Shown here: positions 10,988 to 18,246 of the stretch, piece after piece
Layout of the letters: every line of letters starts with the position of its first letter
Position numbering within the stretch: the stretch's first letter is position 1
NCBI GenBank assembly: GCA_025927415.1
Contig: JAICLK010000004.1
Location: forward strand, 1 to 43,467
DNA length: 43,467 nucleotides
DNA from: Candidatus Saccharimonadota bacterium
Lineage (GTDB): Bacteria > Patescibacteriota > Saccharimonadia > Saccharimonadales > UBA4665
Reading direction: 5' to 3'
Translations under genes and position numbers: made by a program
The notes under the pieces: generated by a model
Told to the model about the DNA's origin: nothing
The model's database searches: none
What the model saw: only the letters and a program-made list of their open reading frames with translations

Positions 10988-12304
10988 ATGAAGATAAGGC
11001 GATCTTTTGATAGCCGTGCTAGCTACATAGTAGCTTCGCTCGGTTTACTGTTTGTGATGCTAGCTTCCGCAGCATTTCCTGCGTTTGCTTCAGCGGCTGG
11101 GTCGGTAGATGACCGCAGCATCGCCCTGAGCAGCAGTGCAAGTGGTGCAAGTGGCGTGTCGTATAATTTAACCTTCACCCCAGAAAATGACATCACATCT
11201 AGCGGTAGCGTAGTTGTGGAATTTTGTGATAATAACTCACTCGTTGGTCTAGCTTGTGATGACAACAACACAAGTGATGTGAACGTAAACGGCGCGTCGC
11301 TCGGTGCAGTTAAGTACAATAGCGTAACTGCCACAGACGCTGGCAGCATAAGTACCACGACGGACTCCACTGCAACGGGTACTAGCCCGGTGAAGAACGT
11401 TATCGTGTGGAAAGCGGGTGCGGACGTTTCGGGCGCTGGCCAACCAATTAGCATCACTTTCGACAGCCTCACCAACCCAACGGTTAGCGGAGAAAGTAGC
11501 ACCGTGTATGCTCGTATTACTACGTATGGCAGCGATGTTACCACTGCATGGACGGGCGGTACGCCGACTGCTAGCGGTACAAGTCCTGGTGCTTACCTCG
11601 ATGAAGGCGGTGTAGCCCTCGGCATCGTGTCTGCCCTTGGCGTAACGGCTTACGTTGAAGAATCTATGACCTTCTGTGTCACTGGCGCAGTTAGTGATTC
11701 ATCTGGCGGACCAACCCCTGCGGCTGGCACCGATGACGAAGATTGTGGCAACACGACTGATCCGAGCATGACGTTAGGTGAGGCGATCTCAGGTGGTGGT
11801 AGCGCCCTTGACAGTCAACATGTGAGTACGCATACCGACTACGCAGAGCTTTCTACTAACGCGGCACATGGTGCAATCGTGAACCTAAAGAGTGTTACAA
11901 ACGATAACTGTGGTGGCTTGGAGCGAATCGGTGCCAGCACATGTGACATTGCACCGCAGACGGCGACTTCTGGCAGTGCTCCTCTCATTGCGAATGGTAG
12001 CGCCCTATTCGGTGTCGAGGTAGGATCACCGGCTACAGTTGGTGGCGCAGGCAACACGACTTCATCTGGTACGCTCGCACCATCCGGCAGCTATAGTGGC
12101 AGTAACTACTTCATGGACTACAGCTCAGGCAGCCCAACGACCGCAGGTATCACTAGCCCTTACGGCAGTGCGTTGTTCGGTACGGGCGGCGATACGGTGA
12201 ACAACAAGTATGTTCCACTTACCTTTGGTGCAAGCGTTAGCAACACCACACCGGCAGGAACGTACACAGCAACCCTTAACATGATTGCAAGCGGCACATT
12301 CTAG
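10988..12304 (+). CDS. Secreted surface protein with WxL-like C-terminal domain
   Basis: Secreted protein of 438 residues; signal peptide cut near ASA/AG (residue 36). The mature N-terminus VDDRSIALSSSASG and the block VVVEFCDNNSLVGLACDD repeat the pattern of the 5783 and 7670 proteins. A second Cys pair (MTFCVTGAV to EDCGN) is followed by STNAAHGAIVNLKSVTND, ALFGVEVGSP and the closing NTTPAGTYTATLNMIASGTF. It is acidic, Ser/Thr/Gly-rich and almost free of Lys and Arg after the signal. A purine-rich ribosome site precedes ATG 10988 and a terminator follows, so it is monocistronic, like 5783. Probable surface structural protein; exact role unknown. Confidence 0.84.
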   Translation: MKIRRSFDSRASYIVASLGLLFVMLASAAFPAFASAAGSVDDRSIALSSSASGASGVSYNLTFTPENDITSSGSVVVEFCDNNSLVGLACDDNNTSDVNVNGASLGAVKYNSVTATDAGSISTTTDSTATGTSPVKNVIVWKAGADVSGAGQPISITFDSLTNPTVSGESSTVYARITTYGSDVTTAWTGGTPTASGTSPGAYLDEGGVALGIVSALGVTAYVEESMTFCVTGAVSDSSGGPTPAAGTDDEDCGNTTDPSMTLGEAISGGGSALDSQHVSTHTDYAELSTNAAHGAIVNLKSVTNDNCGGLERIGASTCDIAPQTATSGSAPLIANGSALFGVEVGSPATVGGAGNTTSSGTLAPSGSYSGSNYFMDYSSGSPTTAGITSPYGSALFGTGGDTVNNKYVPLTFGASVSNTTPAGTYTATLNMIASGTF

Positions 12305-12324
12305 CTCGCAAATCATTCGTGCTG

Positions 12325-12354
12325 AAAACTCCCGAAACATCGGGAGTTTTCTTT
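12325..12354 (+). terminator. Intrinsic terminator after the 10988 gene
   Basis: AAAACTCCCG (12325-12334) pairs with CGGGAGTTTT (12341-12350), loop AAACAT, with TTTTCTTT following. Perfect 10-bp stem. Confidence 0.88.
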
Positions 12355-12375
12355 ATCTGAAAGGGTAGATTATTT

Positions 12376-12384
12376 TGGTAAAAT
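12376..12384 (+). promoter_or_regulatory. Extended -10 upstream of the 12446 gene
   Basis: TGGTAAAAT at 12376-12384, directly after the terminator, giving a leader of about 55 bases. Only one signal, without a clear -35. Confidence 0.35.
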
Positions 12385-12445
12385 CTCCTACGTTCTGTTA
12401 CTATTAAATACAAGTTTACATAAGGGTAATTGGGGACACATTACA

Positions 12446-13450
12446 GTGAAAATAGCCAAGTATCGTGCGCTTCTGGTGGTTGCGACAGTTTTGACGTTTG
12501 GAGCTTTTGGCAGTTATGCATTGGCGGCAACCAATTCGTCAGCTGCTAAGACAACTAAGCCATCGACAGGCGATGCTAACAGTATTAGAATCTCTCCTCT
12601 TCGGTCTGACTTGACCATTGAACCCGGCAAAACGGGCACTGTAAAGGTTAATGTTACAAATCTTTCCAAGCAAACCGCGGTGTATCAGACTATTGAGAAT
12701 GACTTTGTGGCGGGCGACGAGAAAGGCACGCCGGCGATTGTGCTGAGCCCCAACAGCTATGCGCCAACACATAGCCTAAAACGTTTTATGGTGCCCCTGG
12801 GCAACATCACTGTTCCTGCCGGCACCACACAGGCGATTACGCTAACCATTAAAGTGCCCATTACTGCGCAAGCTGGCGGTTATTTTGGCGCCTTGCGTTT
12901 TGCGCCGGCTAGCAATGGCAACGGTAACTTAAGTCTTACCTCTAGCGCGGCATCGCTTGTCCTCCTTACGGTGCCTGGCCCAGCAGTGCAAAAACTGACA
13001 TTGACTAATTTCGATGTCCAGCAGGGAAGCTTTACAGCAACCAACTTTCGCACGCCCAAGAACCTGAGCGTGTTGGTCCGGTTCGAAAACGCGGGCAACC
13101 TGCAAGAAACACCGTTCGGCCAGATTAACGTGACCAAAAACAAAAATAAGTTGCTGTATACCTATAATTTCAATCAAACCGATCCCAAAGACGAGATTCT
13201 GCCCGACAGTGCTCGTCGTTGGAGTGTGCCGCTGAAGGGTGTCGGTGTATTTGGTAAATATACGGTTACGGGCACATTTACATACGGCAGCGGCCAGAGT
13301 ATTCAGGTGAGCAAAACCTTCTGGATTGTGCCCACCAAGTACATCATTGCCGGCATTGTGGCACTGATAGTTGTGATCTTGTTTGTCTTCTTCATCTGGC
13401 GGTCGATTCAGAGGACTCGCTATCGCAACCACTATCGTGGTCGTCGCTAA
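12446..13450 (+). CDS. WxIP/DUF916-like anchored surface protein (second copy)
   Basis: Protein of 334 residues with the same plan as the 8795 product: signal peptide (cut near ALA/AT, residue 28), a first Ig-like domain starting IRISPLRSDLTIEPGKTGTV with VTNLSKQTAVYQTIENDF, a second domain with NLSVLVRFENAGNLQETPFG, a transmembrane helix (about 297-318, YIIAGIVALIVVILFVFFIW) and a short Arg-rich tail. The motif AGGYFGALRF corresponds to GSYYSAIEY in the first copy. Start GTG 12446 gives a compact signal peptide but its ribosome site is weak. Two such anchor proteins next to four WxL-like secreted proteins suggest a cell-surface complex. Assignment to the DUF916 group is inferred from pattern. 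Confidence 0.75.
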   Translation: MKIAKYRALLVVATVLTFGAFGSYALAATNSSAAKTTKPSTGDANSIRISPLRSDLTIEPGKTGTVKVNVTNLSKQTAVYQTIENDFVAGDEKGTPAIVLSPNSYAPTHSLKRFMVPLGNITVPAGTTQAITLTIKVPITAQAGGYFGALRFAPASNGNGNLSLTSSAASLVLLTVPGPAVQKLTLTNFDVQQGSFTATNFRTPKNLSVLVRFENAGNLQETPFGQINVTKNKNKLLYTYNFNQTDPKDEILPDSARRWSVPLKGVGVFGKYTVTGTFTYGSGQSIQVSKTFWIVPTKYIIAGIVALIVVILFVFFIWRSIQRTRYRNHYRGRR

Positions 13451-13467
13451 AACAGAAGGAATAAGCC

Positions 13468-13761
13468 ATGAACACGTTCGCGTTCTACATGCATCACACA
13501 AATCACTGGGGTGGACACAGGTCGTCGCACCATTGGCAGTTGAGTGGGCTGACATTGTTTCTCACCTTTGTAGTTTCTTTGGCTATAGCCGCAATCTTGG
13601 CATTTGAAATTTGGATGTTTTTCGACTGCGTGCTGGACCGCAAAATGCCAAGCAAAAACAAAGTTTGGTGGATTGTCGGCATGTTGCTACTCCACCCAAT
13701 TGTAGCCATCTTCTACTACTTTATTGTGCACCGTCCCCGAAAACAGCAACCTCGTAAATAG
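13468..13761 (+). CDS. Small PLDc_N-like two-helix membrane protein
   Basis: Membrane protein of 97 residues. The N-terminus is His-rich (MHHTNHWGGHRSSHHW). Two transmembrane helices follow (about 28-50 and 65-86), joined by a short polar loop DRKMPSKNKVWW, and the C-terminus is basic. The pattern F(D)xxLxxKxxxKxxWWIxxLLxHPIxAIFYYF is that of the phospholipase D nuclease N-terminal (PLDc_N) membrane domain found in small bacterial proteins. AAGGA 7 bases before ATG 13468 supports the start, and it lies 17 bp after the 12446 gene, so the two are probably cotranscribed. No enzymatic activity is expected. Confidence 0.75.
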   Translation: MNTFAFYMHHTNHWGGHRSSHHWQLSGLTLFLTFVVSLAIAAILAFEIWMFFDCVLDRKMPSKNKVWWIVGMLLLHPIVAIFYYFIVHRPRKQQPRK

Positions 13762-13811
13762 GCAGGGCGGAACCCTGTAGGCACGGGCAATAGTCCTGCC
13801 AGGAACCAGTT

Positions 13812-14519
13812 CTACAGCTCGGCGAGCGTGGGTTCAGCTTCTGACTCGCTGAGTACTTCTGCGAGCTGTGCTCTGGCTCGTAACAATCGTGGTCCCGTAG
13901 ACTTAATGTTGCGCGATGCAGCATATTCTGGGTAGGACATGGCTTCCACGCCCACTGCCAGCAAAACGTCTCGGTATATTTCTGGCAGGGTGCTGATGGC
14001 TTGGCAAACGCGTTGGAATTCGATTCGGTTTAGTGCACGCTCTTCGACTGGCGGTTCGCTATCTGGCGTTTCTGCCACGTCAGATTCCGCGGTCTCGAAA
14101 GAAGTCATCGGCACAATTCGCTGACGCTCGTTCTCGACCTTAACCATGTTCAGCCCCGTGCGCATTACGATGGTGTGCATCCAGGCGCCACGCTTTTCCT
14201 CGTCACCCTCGAACATGTTCCATTTCAGGTAGGTTCTGGTGAGACCTTCTTGCAGGATGTCATCGGCCTGTTGGTGTCCAAATTTTCTGGAGAGTGAATA
14301 GAGAAGTTGCTTTTTTGCTTGTTCGACACACCGGTTATAGTCGTCAATCTGGTCGGGAGTTGCCCGGAAGGGATATTCGTCCGCCTCAATGGTGCTTAAA
14401 TCTGCAGGCACTGCGACTTCTTCATTCCACCCTTCGTCGGCTGGCGTAGTCTCCAGTAATTGCTCTAACATCGCAACATCTGCGTCTTCGGGTCTGGTTA
14501 TAGTCAAAACTTCGGGCAT
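13812..14519 (-). CDS. ECF-type RNA polymerase sigma factor
   Basis: Sigma-70 family regulator of 235 residues. Residues 1-55 are an acidic N-terminal extension. Region 2 spans about 62-130, with ADDILQEGLTRTYLKW and the -10-contacting stretch GAWMHTIVMRTGLNMVKVE. After an acidic linker (141-160), region 4 spans about 168-222 with ISTLPEIYRDVLLAV, MSYPEYAASRNIKS and RLLRARAQL, the helix-turn-helix that reads the -35. No anti-sigma gene is adjacent. It is convergent with the surface locus and divergent from mnmA, in an AT-rich gap. It could control envelope genes, but no target is proven here. Confidence 0.88.
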   Translation of the reverse strand: MPEVLTITRPEDADVAMLEQLLETTPADEGWNEEVAVPADLSTIEADEYPFRATPDQIDDYNRCVEQAKKQLLYSLSRKFGHQQADDILQEGLTRTYLKWNMFEGDEEKRGAWMHTIVMRTGLNMVKVENERQRIVPMTSFETAESDVAETPDSEPPVEERALNRIEFQRVCQAISTLPEIYRDVLLAVGVEAMSYPEYAASRNIKSTGPRLLRARAQLAEVLSESEAEPTLAEL

Positions 14520-14594
14520 AGCATAAGTTAACGTTCTGATATATAGTAATATAATATAGTCAAATGGTCAATCATAAGCTAAAATATTAAATAG
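14520..14594. promoter_or_regulatory. AT-rich divergent promoter region (sigma factor / mnmA)
   Basis: 75 bp gap, strongly AT-rich. On the minus strand TTGACC and TTGACT precede several TATATT/TATAAT-like hexamers. On the plus strand TAAAAT at 14580-14585 lies 9 bases before the mnmA ATG, which lacks a ribosome site. Confidence 0.45.
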
Positions 14595-15641
14595 ATGACG
14601 AAAAAAGTTTTTGTTGGTATGAGTGGCGGCGTGGATTCGTCGGTGACGGCAGCTTTGCTAAAACAGCAAGGCTACGACGTAACTGGCGTGTACATGAAGA
14701 ACTGGAGCCAAGACTTGCCGGGCATGGTGTGCCCGTGGAAGCAAGACTATCGGGACGCTAAGCGCGTGGCGGTAGAGTTGGACATTCCGTTCAAAATGTA
14801 TGATTTCGAGACGGAATATCGCCAAAAAGTTGTGGACTATATGATTGCGGAGTACAAGGCTGGGCGTACGCCCAACCCAGATATTATGTGCAACCAAGAA
14901 GTGAAGTTCAAACTCTTCCTGGAAGCTGCGCTCGAAGATGGCGCGGACCTGATTGCCACTGGTCACTACGCTCGAACCAAAGACGGCCAGTTGCTCACTG
15001 CGGCCAACGAAGAAAAAGACCAAACGTATTTTCTGTATCGAGTTACCGAAGATGCGCTCAAGCATTCGCTCATGCCTATCGGTGATTTTGCCACCAAGGT
15101 TATGGTGCGCGCGAAAGCTGCCGAACTGGGTCTGGCAACGGCCGAGAAAAAGGACAGCCAGGGGATTTGCTTTGTGGGCAAGGTTGGCATCAAAGACTTT
15201 TTGCTGCACGAGCTGGGTGAGCAGCCGCACGGCGCCATTATCGACCAACATAGCACTACGCTAGGCGAGCACGACGGCGCGTTGTTTTACACCATTGGCC
15301 AGCGCCACGGCCTGAGTGTGGGCGGCGGCTTGCCGTTTTATGTGGTGGGCAAAGACATGGGCAAAAACGAAGTATATGTGACGACCGACTTGCAGGACAA
15401 AAATTTGTGGCACCGAAATTTGAATTTGAGCAGCTTGCACTGGATCAACGAAGCGCCTGAAACGGGCAAGTCCTACCAAGTACGCACACGTTACCGTGCG
15501 TCACTCGTGGAATGCAAAGTGTCGCTGAATGGCGACACGGCGACACTGGAGTTGGCCGAAGACATTCGCGCCATCACACCCGGCCAATCGGCCGTACTGT
15601 ACGACGGCAACCGCGTGGTTGGCGGCGGCATTGTGGCGTAA
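14595..15641 (+). CDS. mnmA: tRNA-specific 2-thiouridylase MnmA
   Basis: Adds sulphur to the 2-position of wobble uridine 34 in tRNA Lys, Glu and Gln. The 348 residues start with the PP-loop GMSGGVDSS (8-16) that adenylates U34. The two catalytic cysteines are present: C99 in PDIMCNQEVKF and C192 in SQGICFVGK. The C-terminal beta-barrel (about 285-348) is complete. The start ATG 14595 matches the family N-terminus. It has no ribosome site and a -10 box 9 bases upstream. The stop codon is followed at once by the promoter of the NUDIX gene. The sulphur relay partner is not in the window. Confidence 0.97.
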   Translation: MTKKVFVGMSGGVDSSVTAALLKQQGYDVTGVYMKNWSQDLPGMVCPWKQDYRDAKRVAVELDIPFKMYDFETEYRQKVVDYMIAEYKAGRTPNPDIMCNQEVKFKLFLEAALEDGADLIATGHYARTKDGQLLTAANEEKDQTYFLYRVTEDALKHSLMPIGDFATKVMVRAKAAELGLATAEKKDSQGICFVGKVGIKDFLLHELGEQPHGAIIDQHSTTLGEHDGALFYTIGQRHGLSVGGGLPFYVVGKDMGKNEVYVTTDLQDKNLWHRNLNLSSLHWINEAPETGKSYQVRTRYRASLVECKVSLNGDTATLELAEDIRAITPGQSAVLYDGNRVVGGGIVA

Positions 15642-15650
15642 TGCTACAAT
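15642..15650 (+). promoter_or_regulatory. Extended -10 for the NUDIX gene
   Basis: TGCTACAAT at 15642-15650 abuts the mnmA stop and lies 6 bases before ATG 15657, predicting transcription that starts at the start codon itself. Confidence 0.5.
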
Positions 15651-15656
15651 GGCTGC

Positions 15657-16235
15657 ATGACTGCCAACGACTTACACGAGCTCACCACCGCCTACATGGC
15701 GCACTATCCGGCCGAAGCGGCCGATCTGCAACAGCTGACCGACCACGTAGCGGAGGCCGACGACACTATCCTGCGGCGCAATAATTTTATAGGTCACCTC
15801 ACCTGTGCGGGTTTTGTGATGGCCGAGGATACGGGCCGAATCTTGCTCCTTCACCACAGATCTCTCGATAAATGGCTACAGCCCGGCGGCCATTTCGACC
15901 CTGAAGATACCAGCCCGTTAGAGGCCGCACGCCGCGAAATTCAAGAAGAAACCGGCTTTGGTAGCGAGCTTACCTACGTGCCGGCAGATGCTGCCGAACC
16001 GCTCATGCCTTTTGCTATCGACGTGCACCACATTCCGGCAAATCCCCGCAAACAGGAGCCGGCGCACTACCACTATGATTTTCGCTACGCGTTCACGCTG
16101 CCACATGAGCTTCCGCCACGTATCGATGCCCACGAGTCTGTCGACTATCGCTGGGCAGACGTCGCCGATTTCCGCACCCAGGACCACACCTTCCCGGCAA
16201 TTGCCGATAAACTCCAGAAGTTGCTTGGCGCATAG
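15657..16235 (+). CDS. NUDIX hydrolase
   Basis: Hydrolase of nucleoside diphosphates linked to another moiety; the substrate is not predictable. The 192 residues hold one NUDIX fold (about 45-185). The NUDIX box is GGHFDPEDTSPLEAARREIQ followed by EETGF; it fits the consensus with a small insertion between the first Glu and REUXEE, and the metal-binding Glu cluster is intact. The first 40 residues are helical and probably a lid. The -10 box is 6 bases before ATG 15657 with no ribosome site, so the mRNA is probably leaderless. It lies between mnmA and alaS. Confidence 0.9.
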   Translation: MTANDLHELTTAYMAHYPAEAADLQQLTDHVAEADDTILRRNNFIGHLTCAGFVMAEDTGRILLLHHRSLDKWLQPGGHFDPEDTSPLEAARREIQEETGFGSELTYVPADAAEPLMPFAIDVHHIPANPRKQEPAHYHYDFRYAFTLPHELPPRIDAHESVDYRWADVADFRTQDHTFPAIADKLQKLLGA

Positions 16236-16238
16236 CGC

Positions 16239-16267
16239 TTGGGCGAGCACTCCTTCTCTGTTATAAT
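16239..16267 (+). promoter_or_regulatory. alaS promoter, leaderless
   Basis: TTGGGC at 16239-16244, 17-bp spacer, TATAAT at 16262-16267 preceded by TG at 16259-16260. ATG 16276 is 8 bases after the -10 box, so transcription should begin at or next to the start codon. Confidence 0.7.
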
Positions 16268-16275
16268 TCGGCTTT

Positions 16276-18189
16276 ATGGATGCCCAAACTATCCGCAATA
16301 AATACCTGCAATTTTTCGAAGAACGCGGGCACAAAGTAATTCCGCGCGCGCTGCTCGTGCCGGAAAACGACCCCAGTACACTCTTTACCGGCAGTGGCAT
16401 GCAGCCGATGATTCCGTATTTGCTCGGCGAAAAACACCCCGAAGGCGTCCGTATTGTCGACAGCCAAACCTGCCTGCGCGCGCAAGACATCGAAGAAGTC
16501 GGCGACAACCGTCACACCACATTTTTTGAGATGATCGGCAACTGGAGTCTCGGTGATTACTTTAAAAAAGAGCAAGTGCCGTGGATGTGGGAGTTTCTGA
16601 TTGATGTGGTTAAGCTCGACCCAAGCAAACTGTACATAACGTGCTTTATTGGCGCGCCAGAATATGACATTCCAAAAGACACCGAAGCCGCCGAGTTGTG
16701 GCAAAAACTGTTCGAAGGCAAAGGGCTGAGCAACGGCATCGCCGACATTGGTTCTGAAGAAGATGGCTACAAGCGCGGTATCAAAGACGGCGAGCGCATC
16801 TTCTACTACGACAGTGGCAAAAACTGGTGGAGCCGCAACGGCGGCCCCAAAACCACGCCCGTCGGCGACCCATGCGGCCCAGACAGCGAAATGTTTTACG
16901 ATTTCGGTACGCCGCACAACCCAGAATATGGCGAACACTGCCACCCCAACTGCGACTGCGGCCGTTTTATGGAAATCGGCAACAACGTGTTCATGGCGTA
17001 TCGTAAGGTGGCCGAAGGCAAGTTTGAACTGCTGGAAAAGCCGAATATTGACCAAGGCTCTGGCTTGGAGCGCATTGCCGCTGCCGCGCTGAATGATCCG
17101 GACGTATTTAAAATCAGCCTCATCTGGCCAATCATCCAAGAGCTGGAGAAAATCAGCGGCAAGACCTACGACAGCCACACCGAAAGCATGCGCGTGATTG
17201 CCGACCACTTGCGCGCTGCTACCTTCCTAGCCGTGGACGGCATAGTGCCCAGCAACAAAGAACAAGGCTACGTAATGCGCCGCCTGCTCCGCCGCGCCAT
17301 CCGCTTTGCCTTTGACCTAGGCATTGAGCAAAACTTCCTAGAAAACGTCGTGCCCGTCATCGCCAACCTATATCACGCTGACTTTCCAGAAGTCGCCGAA
17401 AACCGCGACAAAGTCATCGAAGTCCTCGTAAAAGAAGAAAAAGCCTTCCGCCAAACCCTCCGAAAAGGTCTCGTCGAGTTTGATAAGTTAGTGAATGCTC
17501 ACTTGCCAAGTGGCAGCACGCCCATACTTACTGGGATGATGGTTTTCAAGCTTTATGATACTTACGGTTTCCCAGTAGAACTAAGCAAAGAGGAGGCTTT
17601 CAAACGAGGCATTACGGAGAGTGGGGAACTCAAAAACGATTTTGATAAGTTAATGTTGGCTCAAAAGCAAATGTCGCAAACCGCGGCGAAGGGTGTCTTC
17701 AAAGGTGGTTTGGGCGGCCAGACGTTGCAGCATAAGAAGTACCACACGGCGACGCATCTTATGTACGAAAGTTTGCGCCGGGTGCTTGGCGATCATGTGA
17801 TTCAGCATGGTAGTAATATTACCGAGGAGCGTTTGCGCTTCGACTTCTCGCATTCTGAAAAAATGACGCCAGAACAGATCAAGCAAGTGGAAGATATGGT
17901 GAACGATCAGATCGGCAAAGACTTAAAAGTTTCGTTTGCCGAGTATCCTACCAAGGTTGCGCGTGAGGGAATGGGCGCGTTGGGCGCGTTTGGCGATCGT
18001 TACGGCGACGTGGTGAAGGTGTATAAAATGATTCGTGAGGGCGCGGACAAGCCATTTAGTTTCGAAATTTGTGGTGGTCCGCATGTCGATCACACCGGCC
18101 AGCTGGCGGAAGACGGCAAGCGTTTCAAGATCATCAAAGAAGAAGCGAGCAGTGCCGGCATTCGCCGCATCAAAGCCGTACTCCAATAA
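16276..18189 (+). CDS. alaS: Alanyl-tRNA synthetase, compact form
   Basis: Charges tRNA Ala with alanine. The class II catalytic domain (1-240) contains LFTGSGMQPMIPYLLG and the zinc-like segment HPNCDCGRF. The tRNA-recognition domain follows (SMRVIADHLRAATFLAVDG, KLYDTYGFPVELSKEEAF). The editing domain has all four expected metal ligands: H490 and H494 (HTATH), C599 and H603 (CGGPH). At 637 residues it is about 240 shorter than typical bacterial AlaRS. The beta-barrel linker normally before HTATH is cut to a short Gly-rich stretch, and there is no C-terminal C-Ala/DHHA1 domain. Third-position base use changes from mostly C to mixed near 17460. No ribosome site; leaderless. Confidence 0.95.
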   Translation: MDAQTIRNKYLQFFEERGHKVIPRALLVPENDPSTLFTGSGMQPMIPYLLGEKHPEGVRIVDSQTCLRAQDIEEVGDNRHTTFFEMIGNWSLGDYFKKEQVPWMWEFLIDVVKLDPSKLYITCFIGAPEYDIPKDTEAAELWQKLFEGKGLSNGIADIGSEEDGYKRGIKDGERIFYYDSGKNWWSRNGGPKTTPVGDPCGPDSEMFYDFGTPHNPEYGEHCHPNCDCGRFMEIGNNVFMAYRKVAEGKFELLEKPNIDQGSGLERIAAAALNDPDVFKISLIWPIIQELEKISGKTYDSHTESMRVIADHLRAATFLAVDGIVPSNKEQGYVMRRLLRRAIRFAFDLGIEQNFLENVVPVIANLYHADFPEVAENRDKVIEVLVKEEKAFRQTLRKGLVEFDKLVNAHLPSGSTPILTGMMVFKLYDTYGFPVELSKEEAFKRGITESGELKNDFDKLMLAQKQMSQTAAKGVFKGGLGGQTLQHKKYHTATHLMYESLRRVLGDHVIQHGSNITEERLRFDFSHSEKMTPEQIKQVEDMVNDQIGKDLKVSFAEYPTKVAREGMGALGAFGDRYGDVVKVYKMIREGADKPFSFEICGGPHVDHTGQLAEDGKRFKIIKEEASSAGIRRIKAVLQ

Positions 18190-18226
18190 AAATTTACCTC
18201 GCGCTGGGCTTGTGCCGGGGCTAGCG

Positions 18227-18235
18227 TGCTATAAT
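18227..18235 (+). promoter_or_regulatory. Extended -10 for the FtsA-like gene
   Basis: TGCTATAAT at 18227-18235, 11 bases before ATG 18247, with no ribosome site between them. The -35 is not clear (TTGTGC at 18210 is spaced too closely). Confidence 0.55.
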
Positions 18236-18246
18236 TAACTACGAAT

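Noticed and set aside
18190-18246. Missing C-terminal part of AlaRS lost by frameshift
   Set aside because: Only 57 bases separate alaS from the next gene, and no frame there encodes a C-Ala-like domain.
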